From Bugulina stolonifera (lineage: Eukaryota > Bryozoa > Gymnolaemata > Cheilostomatida > Bugulidae), in contig OW285195.1 of the NCBI GenBank assembly GCA_935421135.1, forward strand, positions 12,864,391 to 12,928,390: DNA of 64,000 nucleotides, read 5' to 3'. The notes under the pieces are model-generated. The model was given only the letters and a program-made list of their open reading frames with translations, ran no database searches and was not told the DNA's origin. This document shows positions 11,528-26,200 of this stretch, piece by piece; the stretch's first letter is position 1, and each line of letters starts with the position of its first letter. Position numbers and translations under genes: made by a program.

Positions 11528-14500
11528 TGAACACTAATACATATAATGTATATCATGATTATTTGGCAATTTAATCCAATACCAAAGTTCTATCACACTA
11601 TATCAGATGACAGTTGTTGAGGCAGGGTTGAGGTGATCTACAATATTTTGTTCAATTCTTTTTACATCAGCCTTGTGCTGTAGATATCTCTGCAATCCCC
11701 TTTGCTGGAATTGAGATACACCAAGAATGTATAGTCTAGCAAAACCAGAGTCAGTAGTCCAATAGTACATTAGAAGAAAAGATCTTGAGTAGATATTTTG
11801 TTTGACTTTTCACTGCCATTTGTGTGAGCCTGGAAACAGAAAGGAATCATTACTACTAGTTCCACACTACATGTTGTGCAATATACACTATATCAGGTAA
11901 ACAGCAGACTTGCACCCATAAATAAAAAGGCTAAACTGAAGAGATTACAATTGTAGGGTAATGTTAACCCTAGTGATTTAAATCCCATTATTAAAATATC
12001 TTCTCTCATGCAGTCAGCAGTACTGCTGACCAGTGTGTCTGTACCAACTAGGATTGTACATTATAGTAGTTACTAGGCCATAGCCATAGTTAGTATAAAG
12101 ACAACTCAGGTTTGTTAGTTTAATGTGCATTCTGTAGCTCGGTGCAGTCAGTGGCATAATAATAATTATTGTTACAATAGTTGTTAAAATTTGAGAAAAT
12201 ACAGTGAGTTTTCTATTTATTAATAACTTACTTAGCAGCAGGGAAATGTCACATATTTCTATAATTATATTCTAACAAGAGTACTGGTGTCTGATTTACT
12301 CTGCTCTACATTGCTGTACAAGACATTTAGATAGACTAACAAGTAATCTGTAGCCTGCAGCAGCCTCTAATCTGCTAAAAATTCACCAACTTGATCCACA
12401 TTCCTATGACTATAATACCATTAGCTTATGCCTTACATGCATTGCTTGCTTGCAAAGTCATTCAGGAATTACAGCACCCACTTAGCTTGTATTATATTTG
12501 CATTGGTACCAGTATAACAAAGTACACATATTATTATATGAATGAGTTAGATTGTAGGCGTATTTTATGTACATAATATACAGTTAACTACACAGTATAA
12601 TTGTTCAGTAACTAAGGTATTAGAGTACTGAATAGAGTATGTTTGGTATGCTGGTTGTATATATTTGTAGTAGGGTATGCACCCTATAACATGGGTATAT
12701 TTATTGCTGCCATAGTAATATTGATTTGTAATTACCTCCTGCCATTGTTACTAATAAATGCCTCCTCCCAGTGTTTATATAAGTAACTTGAATGGAAATT
12801 TTCCATTTGCTGACATTTTAGGAACGGAGGAATAGCTCCATATTGTAGTCTTGAGTAAGTGGAGTTGTCTTTTCTTTAATGGTAGTTCGTATTGTAGCGT
12901 GTATACAGCTATTTTATTGGCCTGTTAAACATGCGAAAATTTGATTGAAACCAGATTTTTAAGACCCTGCATGATTCCAAAAAACCGTTTTAATGAAACA
13001 TTTTCTCGAGAAAGAGGATTTCTTCATTGTAGAGAGCTCTGTGACAGCTGCTGGATTTATACTATCTAGTTGACAAACTGGTTGACTAAAGCTACACGAC
13101 AAACACTAGCTATATCTAGCTACATGTAGCTAGAGTTATTCTGCGGTTGCTTTATCACAAATAGACCTACATGTACATGCATAATATACATGTATGTGTA
13201 TATAAAATAATATACATGTAGAAGTAGAAATGAATGCTATTATGCTGTCTACAACTAGTCTGATCTTTCATACATGTATGTGCAGTGAAGTTGACAAACA
13301 AACCCATATAATGTATGCTAGAATATATATAATAGATTTATACACAAAGCTATACTAACTAAGTATGGGCTAGTTTGCACTTATATGAAGATATGAGACC
13401 CCGTAGTCACTCGCCATCTAGGCTGTGCTCATGGGTACACAACTCCAAACTAAATTGATGAATTATAATATTGACTGTCAAGTACTCCTAATTAACAGAC
13501 AAATGGAGTATTCCTAAGATAATACTAGTGCATCCCTTTACAGTTTAATTTACTTTAAATTCTTAGAAATTATGTGTCCATGAAGAACATGTAAAACTAA
13601 GAATTATTTTTAGCTTTTAATGAACATTTTGAACGCTATCAATGCATTATAATCAAACATATCTCTAGATCTGCATAATGCCTTCCGTTTTCCTATAGCA
13701 GTTTTATTTCAGTGAACAGCCATTCTCAGAAAAGTGAACTTGACATTATTTATGTCTTACATTTATATAGACATCAAATGAGATGTTCCAGCAAGCCAAT
13801 AGCCATAGATTGATCTGAATAATGATGGAGGGTGATTATGCCAACTTTTAAATATTACCTGTGTTTATAGTACAGGCTTAAGTGCTATTAATATTTTATT
13901 TAGAAATTTTATATCATCAAAATCTCCGTAGCCGTTGGTATTATTTCCAAAAGGTATGACTTTTTACTTTTAACAGAAAAAAGCATGATGTTTTAATATT
14001 ACCTAACTAAACCCATGGCTATGCTATGGTATTGCAGCAAGATTTTGTGGAATAAATAGGCATGCAATAGTTGCAGTTTGTCCTACAAGCACCACAGAAT
14101 CTAAATAATTATTATTTAGCATTCTGACACCAACAATATGGAAATTGTTTTGAAAAAAGTTATGTTCATTATTAGGTTGTAATAAGGCTAATGATGATTT
14201 ACATTAAAATGTCATGCATCATCATGTTTACTATAAATAAAGCTAGTATTACACAATTATACAATTGTACTACCTGGCTATTTTTCGAAACATGACTGCA
14301 AAATATTTGTGGTATTATTTTATGTCGCAGGCAGGTTAATGTAGCATTACATCACCTTTTGGCTTCCACTATCAGTTTCACATCGTTCTTTGAGCATGTC
14401 ATAGGAGGCAAGTCACCTCTGCCACTGATCTTGCAACCTACCAGAGGTCTAGGGTTCAAATTTTGTCCGGACCATCATCCTCTTTTGTCACACCTGGGCA

Positions 14501-14624
14501 CATTGACACAGGTGGGGGGGGGCACCTTCACTACCCCCCACCTGGGATCAATAATGGTAAAAATATAGAGAGAGGGCAAACGAAAGATAAAAAATGCTGT
14601 TTAGCATGGAGGTTCACTAGTACC

Positions 14625-14707
14625 ATGCTAAACATCTGATCTCCTAATATATAGTAAAGCCATTGTCAATCACTTTACTATATGTTAGGAGATCAGATGT
14701 TTAGCAT
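14625..14707. repeat. 83-bp stem-loop, 35-bp arms
   Basis: The left arm 14625-14659 and right arm 14673-14707 are reverse complements with one mismatch in 35 positions, around a 13-base loop. Arms begin ATGCTAAACATCTGATCTCC. It may be the remnant of a foldback or MITE element, or a small-RNA precursor. Nothing in the sequence decides between these. Confidence 0.8.
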
Positions 14708-17123
14708 TGATTGAAGTGCCATGGTTTATGGACACCAGCTGCAGGTAATCAGTACACATCACAGGCTACTGCTATTCAGCATTCCTATTTGCAGAAGTAG
14801 AGACCGAATCAAATGGTGCATTAAGTTGAATTTAAATTCATACAATTTTGTACAATAAAATAATATTATAAAATAAATGTACAGGTGATTGATACTGTTA
14901 GTGAATCTACATAAATGTCTAAATTATAAAAAACTAATCAAAGAAAAGACTTACACTTGGCTATGCAGCTACATAAGTAGAAAAAAGGAAAAATAAAAAG
15001 TCAGTAGATATACCTAACCACACTGAGTACTGAATCAATTCTTACAGCAACACTTGGTAGTTTAGACTGTAGAATTTTCTTATTGATGTAGGCCTAACCA
15101 ATGAAAAACATTCATTTAATTAATTCCATGTGCACTGTGGATCATCATTGTTACTTGTATAAATAAATAATAAAATATCAAATTGTAGTAAAATTATTTA
15201 TATATTATTGTATTATTGGCTACTATCTCATCAGAATATGTGCAAAAGAATCCAGGATTGAATCTAGACGGTACCCCTTTATATTATTATTTGGATTATT
15301 TAGTAGCAATAGATGGATGGCAGAAGCAGCGTAGAAGCACTTTCCACATCTATTCTAGGGAGGTGGAAGAGTCTAGATCCTCCCCTCGTGAGCCTGAAGG
15401 GTTACTCAGAACAGCCTACTGGTGCATACTAGAACTTGGAGTACCAGTATCTGATGAGAGAGTCACAGTCCAGGAAGTTGGCTCCACCATGAATAAATTA
15501 GCATATACGTGAACATAGCTAGAGCTAGGTTACAGATGGCACTGATAGCCTATGCTCTCATATTAGATAGCCTCAGGCTCTTAAAATCACAGATAACAGT
15601 ATATTCAGTGTGGAGGCTGGGTTGGTAGGACAGTATTAGGTGTCTGTGGCTCCAGATCTCTCAGCTGCCTACTTCCCAAATCTACAAAGTCACACAATAA
15701 TAGTCATTAGAAGATCTGACATGTGCTAGCAGGTACTTGGTGATCACCAACATGTGCAGACAGGTGCTTGGTTCAACCAACATCACAAATATAGTCATAA
15801 TAATTATACATGCACTGGTCTCACTTCATCTACCCACTGAATGGTGAATTCTGATTCATTTAGTGTTTGAAGCTGAACATATGGGATGGACATTTAATTC
15901 AGTCACCTACAGGCACTAGCATGATAGTGTAATTATAATAAACTGATTCACTTATTCAGTCACAGACAGGACCTGTGTGGATTTGTCACAATTTCATTCC
16001 ACTGCACATTTGAAAAACAGCAAATTTTGGGACAAATCTTAGTCAGCTGCTGAGGGCCAGACAACCTGTGTGAGAGTAATACATCAGAAAGTACACAAAA
16101 CAACACGGGCAGAGATAAACATACATGTACTCCCTTTCTAACAAACACATACACAAGTCCAATATGTAAACACATGATTACAGAGTTACTAGGTGCAGAA
16201 AACACTTGATTGCTGATAATAATAGCAAAATATGTCTCTAAGATGCACATAATCCGATAATACTTTACTGAGTGACTGCCGAAATTGATCTTCTGCTGCA
16301 ATAAAAATGTCAGGCCTGTTTGGTACCGCAGGTAACTTTATGACATCAACTGATAGCAGAGGTGTGTCGATAACCAGACCAAGTAGGAAAATAACAACAA
16401 CTTGGTATGATAATTGGTTGATTACAAATATTTTAAAACTAATATTTTATCTTGCGCATTATAGCCTACTTTACAAACTAGACCAATAGGCAAAACTGTG
16501 GACTAAAACGGTGGACCAATCAAATTGCTGTTTACATGTTTGAGAAGTTCCTATTGCAGCAATGCTGGGGATTTCAACAGTTTATTGCTTTATCTCTTAC
16601 AAAACTATTGCTCTAGTAGAGTAGAAGCGCCTTGGCAAGGCTATCCGAGTACACAGTGCATTAGTAAATAGGTCACTTTATCTCCTTAGGTTACACTTTA
16701 TATAGGTCAAGCACCCTACCTTGTACTGTAGGGGTCTGACTGTATGAAGATAGATTATGAAACCCAGGAACTACCATTACACCTACATGTACATGTATGT
16801 GTTATAATTACATGTACAGAGTCGCTACCGCAACCCACAGACCTGTCTGATCTGTGTGAAGTTTGACGTAGGAATGGTGGGTGGTTTACCTAATCACTCA
16901 ACCACAAGTACAGGTGGATTTGGGACATGGAATAATATTAGCATAATGTGGTACAACTAAATGAGTTTTCTTGTACAAACATCAAAGTTTGCACCTTCAG
17001 AAGCAAAAAGTCATATCTACTGTCTTGTTACTTCCTTATTATACTCAATTGTACCTAACAGTTTAAAACACAAGATATCAAACCAGACAGGGGAGGTGAA
17101 ACCATACAAGAGCCCGACAGATA

Positions 17124-17170
17124 CAAGGTCAGTCAATTGGAATACATCTGATTCCAATTGACTGACCTTG
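17124..17170. repeat. Perfect 20-bp stem-loop
   Basis: Arm 17124-17143 (CAAGGTCAGTCAATTGGAAT) is perfectly complementary to 17151-17170, with a 7-base loop. It sits only about 40 bp downstream, in the minus-strand sense, of the donor of the AFAP-like exon at 17212-17271, so it would lie at the start of that intron in the transcript. Confidence 0.85.
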
Positions 17171-17211
17171 TGCTAATGCCGACAAATATATAAAGTCAAT
17201 AAATCACTTAC

Positions 17212-20200
17212 CTTCTTCTTTCCAATAAGTGAATTTTTCTCTGCATCAGACCTTCTCCTCTCTATGGAATCCTAAATGGAAAGCACAATATTACTATTAT
17301 AAAGGTTGACATAGGGAAGGCAACTCTTGATACTATGCTCCATTACATCCAGTAATAGTAACAGAGATGTTATAATTTATGTTATAGTATGGAATGGAAA
17401 AGTTTTGAGAATGCAAGTGTGACACTTTCTGTAGGCTTACGAAAATATACCTTACATGCTCTGTTTATTTACTAATAATATAGTGAGAACACTTTAGTAT
17501 AAATGTGCAAATATGGCCGACTATCATCAGAGAATGAACTGAAGACTGCAAACACGCACAAGTGAGATAGCAATTCATAAGTGCAGATCAATGTCCATGA
17601 TTTCTAGTACCCATCCAGCAAAACCTTTGTAAACCAGCGGAGATGTACAGATCTTATCTGGTGAAGGAAGTAAGTGGACAGACAGACATACAGACAGACA
17701 GGATGCACTATCTTACAAAAACAGGTACTTCAGGTACTCTGAGGATGGACAGCAATGATACACATTCAGTAATTAGAAACTGACAGCAAAGTTCTAAAAT
17801 AAGCTGAAGCGAAGTATGGAGGGGTAAACTGAGACACCCACAAGAGCACAACCCTTTATTAATTGCACAGATAAGTGAAAGGAGACAACTCTGCAGATAA
17901 ACAGTACAGCAGATGATGAATGTTACGGATTCTGTTATTTACATTGAGAGCTAACAAAAGGTTCAGTAATCTCTTAGTTGGGAGCTTCCCTGTTGTTAGC
18001 TGTGAATGTACTAACTAAGGCTAAGGTAGACAACACTAGTGTTCTTGGCCCAGTATCAAATTGTAAAAATGTTTTTATAACAAAAAACATAATTTACATA
18101 CAATTTATCATGCAAGATAAACAAGAGTACCTGCAGCCTGATAAAAGTGGCCGCCAAGTGAGATGCCAAATGATAGCCTGGAAACTATGTCTATCTTCAT
18201 TTTATAGAGGGCCCGCTCTCACCCCACAATATTTAGCCACTTCACAGGATTCATGCCAAACACCTACTGAAAAATGTGACAAACAAATATAAACACAAAT
18301 TAACGAGAAAGACGTCATTACTAAACGAGCTGCCGAGATTCTATGCCAAGAATACACATCGAAAGGTGCGATTCAATTGGTTAATCAAAATAGAGATGAC
18401 TGATATGGATTGTTAGTACGCCCAGTCAGTAACTGACACGAACCTGCTGATCCAAGAGTTGGCAACCCCAACCAGGACTTGGTAGTCAACACGTGCTGAA
18501 GCCAAAACTTGACAAAATTATGGCACTGGGCCAGCAGTCTTACAACATCTGGGGATGCTCAACTACTGGTAGAATGTAGACCTGATGATAAAGACAGTAT
18601 GCAAGCAGAGGACAGAAAGTGCTTGTATGGAGGGCAGAAAGATCATAAATGTAGAGCTTGTTTATAAGAGAATCTTCAAGTTTAGACTATAACATTAGTA
18701 TCTAGGCTATGCACACAAAAGTGTATCTAGGCTATGCACACACATGTGTATCTAGGCTACACACACAAATGTAATTTGTAATCTGTAGTCATAAGAAATC
18801 AAAAGTCTAATTTAGAAGATAAGTTGTTACCGCCAGTAAAAGAACAATCTTATATGTAATGACGGTGTAGTCTACTGTGTAAATTATTATATTTCTATGT
18901 ATCTTACATGCTATCTGGCCTTTGCATGTATACGTGCAGGTAAAAGGCAGGTACCTGATGAGACATTGGTTAGTCTGTAGGGTTTGTTTATACCAGAATG
19001 TTGGCAAATAATTTCACCAACCAACCATAACATATCAAGATAAACAACTGTCATGGTATTGTAATTTTTAATTACAAACTTCAGCCATTTGGCTCATTAA
19101 TATTCACCAATTACTACAAAATCTAACGCAATGGTTTACCAACATTCTAATTCCGTTTAAACAACTAATTCCCACAAACAAGCACCATAAAGTTGACCAA
19201 TTTCGATGAATTCAATAATTGATTTGGTACAACTAGGAAGATGTGCAGTTGAATTCCCTTCACAATTAATTCTCAAGATATCTGCCGGTGTTTGTATTCT
19301 TACGATACCAGAATGATGGGTTTAGGTAATTATTATTAGCTATTGTATCGGAAATTGAGACAGTGGTTTGTACTAAACCCTAAAGTCAATCGTTGGAAAA
19401 GTGGTTTTAATTGGAATGTTGTTTTAATTGACGAATATGTCAATAGTGCACACTGCATACCAGAGAACTTCAGCATACATAATTTTTATAGAAACAGGAT
19501 GAGAAATATTCCTTACTAGAAAACCACGCTGTGCAAGGTGTTCTGGGTGGAGTACAAACATGGGAATGGACAAGGTAGTGAGAATTAAGGAGTAGTAATG
19601 AGGGTTGAGAAAGGGACATCTCAGGAGCAAGGAACAATACGAGGATGATACATGAAGGGGCCAACCAAAGGAGCCTATCAAGGAAATACACTATCACGAT
19701 ATCTAGGCTGACGAGAGGATGTGAGATAACAGAAGAGGAGGACAGCTGATGATGAGTGTAGTGTAGTTGACTAAAGTACTAAACACTTGCAGTCTCTTCA
19801 ACAAGAAGTGCTACAGCATGCTTACAGTCTAGTTCTAAGAAACACTCAATCACATTTCCAAATTGATGATGTTTAGATCAGTAATTGATTTTCTCTTGCT
19901 TTCATTGTCTCTGTCAGATTAAAACACTTGAAAACACTTGAACACAATGTCATACAGGTAATCCTACAACATCTGGTATAACCAGATAATAATATGTTAG
20001 TATTGGTGCTATAGTACCTTCTAAATGTAGTGTGTTGGTGATTAGCTCAAAATTGTGCAGCTACAGCACCATGCTAATCACGATCTAAGTTCTTCTAATA
20101 ACCAGCAATGTAGGCAACAATATTATTATTCATGTACTGTGCTATGATTTATACAGATCTCTACCATGGAATACGTAGTAAATAAAGCATTCAATGTCTT

Positions 20201-23200
20201 GCAAATTATGGAGGAGTTATGTTCTCTCAAATATAGTTACAGAAGAGATGACAACTTCGAAATGTAACAAAAAGTTTGAGATAACTCGGTAGTCTTAAGA
20301 CTTGATGGAGTAAGCACAGATATTACCTCCACCATTGGAGAAAGAAAGAAAGGAAGTGGAAAATCTATTAATAGCATAGCCTGAGTAACTTGAGCTGAGC
20401 AGCACACAATAAAGGACACATTATCAGACAAACCTACAGTATAACTATACTACAACCAAATCAAAATCCGCTCTAAAGAATATTTATAGTAGTTAAATAA
20501 AGCGACTAGATGTCAATATAATGAATAAAATGAAAAATATTTGGCGACGATTTGTATTTGTCTCCACATGAGTGGTGATGGAGAACAAGATTTGGACTCT
20601 GAGTTTTAGACCATATTGATTGACAGATAGATAGATTAACAGCTATGTAGAGCAGCAGATAGATCGACATTAATATGTTGTTATAACAGAAGAAATAAGT
20701 TGATTAAACTACTAGAAATGCACAGGAAATTCAGTAGAAAATGCTATTCACTTTATAAAGAGGGGGTAACTCCAAACTAGTATCACAGGCTTTTATTGAA
20801 TTTTCTACCTCATGATCTCAATGTGAGTTTTGATGATGCATTTTCTACCGAACTTCGTTGTCTTTTCTTATGAAGCTACTCCTACTCTAGCCTGTTACAC
20901 TGACCTACTCTATACCTACTCACCCTCGAATCATCCTATAAAATACGAGTAAAAACCTGGATGTAATCACGAGGTACACAACGTTGTGAACATACATTGA
21001 TGTCCCTCTGCGGTACATTAGAGTGCGGTATATTAAGTTAGTGATCATACATTACTTTTATACAACGACCTTGAGTAACGAAAGCTGAAGCGTATTATAC
21101 AAACATGTCTGCCGCCTGAAGTAAAAGAGCACACTGGACACTATGTTAAAGTAAATGTATTAAATTAATGAGTTAAGGCTAGGCTGTACATTTCCATAAC
21201 CTACACGGCCCTCAGAAGGTAACATAGCCTGTGGTTCTAGATAGAGACAAACACAACAATAAAAAGGATAACACAGTCATGCTAAGGTACCACAATCGGT
21301 GTAGACAGGATATCTTACTTTGATACGCTGTAGTTGACGATCCTCCAATAATATTTTTTCCTGATTGGTGGACTTGTATTCTGCGTCAATACGTTTATAT
21401 TCGGCATTGAGTTTCTCGGTGTCCTCTGGTAATACTGTACTTAGCTTCTGGTCCCTCACCCTTTGTCTGTGAATATGAGAAATAAACATGCAAGTCCGGC
21501 AGCATGGCACTCTACGGATACCTTAGTTGATTTTCTGTAAATCTTCTCATTTATAAAAATGGAAAAATGATGAGAATGATTAAAGAGTTAAAGCAGTAAG
21601 ATGATTCTGTCAGCTCTTTAAACTGTGGTGCAATCAGGTGTCACTCACCTCTCTTTTCTCAGATTGGTCAGTTTCTGTCTGAGCTGGTCAAGCCTCTTCT
21701 GCTCCTCCTCCTGGCTTCCTGTGAACGTTGCGCCATTAGAGGAGGCGGGGCCTAACTTATTGTCTTCTGCAGCTAATCTCTGTATTGTACTGAAATATGG
21801 GAATTGATAGAACATAAGCCATTGAAAATTTGAAAAAACTTACAGTAGTCACAGTACTTACAGTAGTCACAATACTTACAGTAGTCACAGTACTGGGTGT
21901 TGCTATCTTACCTGGAGAGAAAGTTTTTGGCACTAGCTCTAGTAGTGTTTGGACTAGATGCTGAAGGTAAATCTCTATCCACTGGTCTGGAACATGCAGC
22001 AGATAGACTTGTGTTTGATAAAGGAGTCCTAACAGTAGAGCTAGCAGGTAAAGTTGAACTTTTTTTAGGGGTGTTATTTAGAGAGCTAGCCTTAGATCTA
22101 CCATCACCGCCCAGTGTGACACACTTGTCCTTAGAAGAAAGATCTATTTCAAATCTACAATAGGAAGGGAAAAAGGGCCTAAAGCTAAGTGAACTAAACT
22201 GAGTCAGCAATCAGAGAGACAGATAGAATATTGAGATATATATCGAAACAGAGTTGAAGTAAGAGTGGAAATAGAGACGAGAGAACCAGCCAGCGAGAAC
22301 CAGCCAGCGAGAACCAGCAAGCGAGAACCCGCCAGCGAGAACCCGCCAGCCAGAACCAGCCAGCTAGCCTGGTGATCTATTATCAATCACATCACTAAAC
22401 TCCACATTATAACTGAATGTACACTCATGATTGTGTAAGCTTATATTACAGATTTACAAACCTTAGTGTGGGATCTATAGATAATTTTTGGGCGTCCTCT
22501 GATCCACCCCCACCACTAGCAAATGGCGAAGGAGTCACAGACTTGATCTCTAGTTTCCTCGGCTTATTGCTATTAATCTGCACTGTAGCCTGGGAACTGA
22601 AGACAGCAGTAAACTTTGGAGGAGGTTTGGAGTCCTCTCCATTATCCGAAGATATTTTAATAGGGCTAATTCTATTGGTTTTTGAGTTGGTAGTCCGAGT
22701 GATGTCTGCAGGTGCTCTTCGCTGAGTATTGGGACTGGGCGACAGCTGCCTGTCTGTGATGGTGTTGTTATTAGCTTCAAATGCTGCCTTGAATCTGTAA
22801 ACATGCCAAATTGTTATTTAAAATTGTGATTCCATCAATACTTTGCCCCTGGAGCAAATTGGTAGCTTGGCCTTCGCCCCAGCCCTTTGGTACTTAATTA
22901 AACCAACCAATGAGGATGCAGTGACCAGTGCGTACGTTCTAAGAGTGAAATTGGTAGCATTTTACACAAATTTATACCAAATTAGTTTGAACATGCCATG
23001 GTGTTATTGTGAGTATACACAGGGTACACATTGTCTTGTATCATAACTCAAACAGGGTATTATAATAGCATTCATATATAAAGGTAAAGTTGTCTTACCT
23101 GTCTACTGTACCAGATGCTCGGGAATTCCGGGGGCTGGATGCAGCAGAGTTTGGTGTAGATTTGGTAGAAGTGGTACTGCTTAGGGACGGAGTCCTCTTC

Positions 23201-26200
23201 ACTGCTGGATTCGCAGTTCCGGCTAGTTTAAAGCCTGTGAGTAATAAAGTATAATTCGCATCATGTATTACTCTCCCTGTAGTCGGTCACGAAGATTTGA
23301 AGCATAACATCGTATTTGGTTAAATCTCTGTATGTGCACATAATAGTCAATGGTTATGATAAAGTAAATTATTCGGTAAAAAGTCATGAAACCTTATTTT
23401 AGTATGCAAACACAGCAAAAGAAATAATCCTATGAGAAATTACAGACTTCTTATTTATAAAGAATACTAGCTTTACTCAACCTGTCCATTTGGCTGTTCC
23501 ATTTGTTGCCTGTGTACAGTTGTTTTCAAACATAGCTCGGTTCTTTGCAATAGTTTCACTAAGTTTAAGTGAGCTACCATCGGACGAACACGAACTTTCC
23601 CTTGAGAATGATGGCTTATTTGCTATTCAAACAGAAAACAAAACGTATTAGTAAAATAAAATCTCAACTCGTTCTAATAGGAGTTATACACTCATGCGAG
23701 TGGGCAAATAGAGAGACAATAACTCCTAAATACATGTAAATTTATAATTATTAAATTAAATAAACAAAGTTACCGTCGGTGGGGGTTGGGGAGGAAGATA
23801 CAACGTCTGCTTTCGTCTGCATATCAACTCTGGTCTTTCTCCCATCATCTGCTTTATCACCCTCCAGTGATGTGATAACTGGAGCAGAGGCTGGCTTTTT
23901 CATCGGTACTGTTGCAAGAAGACGACATCGGATGACATGAAAGCCAAATGTGACAGATGATGACAAAATCATTCAATACCTTAGCGGTATACGGTTTGAT
24001 AGACAGAGAAGGTAGAACAGAGATAAGAGAGATGCTTACATTAGCTTCACTACACGTATAATTACACATTCATTCACATCATGACTTGATAGTATATTAT
24101 TAGCCTCAAACGCTAGAGTTGAACAACTATAGCATATAACATACACTTACACATAGACTAGTAAAAAAAACAATCGACATGAAATCACGCATTAGTGTCA
24201 TGGACATTCATGATAAGAGATAATCCTCTCCCAATTTGTTTCCTTTCTGCTGTTTAGAATTACAAAAAGGAAATGAATTTGGAGAGGAAAATTCCGTATC
24301 ATGAGCCCGAGATTAATCAGTGTATCACACTTGGTAATGAAAAATATTAACCCTTATTCCCCACTTGTCAGAGTTCCTGATTGCTTACCATTAACCTATT
24401 GAACAAAGAATATCAAATAGAAAAATTAAGACAAGCTTGTAACATGAATACCATCTAATAACATAAACACCATAAATCCAGTTTTTATCATCCAGTTATA
24501 AGTATGTGCTGGGAGCAAAATGTGTCATGAGTTGTACACACACTCTCGCTATATAGTAAATTACTTAACAGTGCTAATAGCTGGCATTATTTAGCATGAG
24601 TCAAATTGCAGCAATTGCTTCAAAATGGCAAAAATCTAAAAAATCTAGCAAAAAGAAAATAAACCGCAGAGCTCTGTGCTAAGTTTAAGAAGCAGAAGTG
24701 AATAAGCACACGCGTGCATTGTATTATAACTTACTCTTTCCCGGATCATGCTGAGTCTGAATTGAGGCATAACTCTCACTGATTGGCTCATATAAAATAC
24801 CCCGAGGCCTAGTCATAGCTCGAGAGCCTAGTGATTGAGATGTCGGCACAGTTGTTTGAGCGACTCTTTTTAATTCAGATTCGTAAAATGATTTTAATTG
24901 GCCAATTTTAGTTGATGATTCTCTCTGACGGAGTATGGGTGGTTTAGAGACAGATTTGATGTGACTTGGAGACTCGCAGGTCACCCGTACGGCATCGTAC
25001 ACAGGATCTTCTTTCTCAAGAGAGTCAGATGTTGGATCTGTGCGATCACTTTCTCTACGTTTGCATTGAACATGTGGCTCCGACACGGCGTATATATCTA
25101 CGTAATCTGATTCATTCGTCTCGCCATCTCTTTCATCTGTCCCCGATATTGATTCGACAACCGAAGCGTTGTCAATACAAGTTTTATCCAAGGACTCTGG
25201 TTTCTCTTCTCTTGGTTGCCCGAGCCATTCGCTGTCAAACACTTCGACGTATGCATATTCCTCGTTATCAGATTCATCTTCCTTATCAGGGTGATTGTCA
25301 TCTATGTCAACTTGTACACTGCTATCCGACTCCGCTGGCACTGTCTGTGTGGTCTCAACTAACCTACTAGTCGCTGGCACTGTTTGTGTGGTCTCAACTA
25401 ACCTACTAGTCGGCGGTGAGTCATAAATGACTTCTGCGGTTGAGTCACTCGCTAGTCTTTCTATAGCAGGCAAAGGCACATCATACAAAACTGTTACATT
25501 GTCAACAACTGGCTCCGTCACTTTTACAACTGAGCAATCAGCATAAACTTCCTCGAAAGCACCAAGTAGGTCTTCGAGTGACACGACTCGGTACACACCG
25601 TCATTCGTACTCAGATGTGGAGTCGGTGTTTCAACGTCTCCTTCTACCTTGCCGTCGTCGCCATCGGAGTTGGAAAATTTACTAAGATTTCCTGTGTCTG
25701 ATGGATTACCACCTTTACTAACTTCGTATATGTGATTTGTGACTGAGTTAATTAACCAATCAGAGAGTACTGCCTCATTCAGCCTGCAATTATTTTCTGC
25801 TACAGTAAAGAAATCAAGTGTGTGAAAAAGCGATTGTGGACAGACAAGGAGAAATTTTGTTGCCTAATTTCAATAATTTAAATCGGTAAAAATCAGCTGA
25901 CATACCATCTTCATCAACTGCCTCCACAACTATATACAACCCATCGTCGTCTAGAAGAATTGTGTAACATTTAAGCGGTAAAAATATACAAGTGTGTGGC
26001 TTGCATGAAAATTATGAAAATAAATATGGGTAATCAAAGTCAAAACACTAGTGATCCCATGTGATTAACTGAATGTTACTAACCATTGGTAGCAGATTCA
26101 GAGTCAAGCTTAGCCTTAGGAGTTGCAGTCTCACTAAGCTGTCTTGTGGGTGGGGCATTGGGTTTAGAGGCTGTCACTGATACTTCTTCATAGACCTTCA

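Larger units (their letters stand above)
11528..17211. other. No gene recognised; non-coding DNA with hairpins
   Basis: No exon I can defend. An open frame on the plus strand at 15216-15512 has some protein-like stretches but no supporting splice signals or recognisable family. The AFAP-like gene must have its last exon(s) somewhere downstream of 17212 on the minus strand, possibly here, but I could not identify them. Two strong hairpins lie at 14625-14707 and 17124-17170. A G/C-rich inverted pair (9 G, then CCCCCC) lies at 14510-14545. Confidence 0.45.

Noticed and set aside
14400..14480. B-box-like GGGTTCAAATTTTG
   Set aside because: No matching A box at the right distance and no tRNA fold. 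Too weak to call a SINE.
15216..15512. 98-codon plus-strand open frame
   Set aside because: It starts in an AT-rich run, has no supporting acceptor or donor, and its product matches nothing I know. Probably chance, or a decayed repeat.
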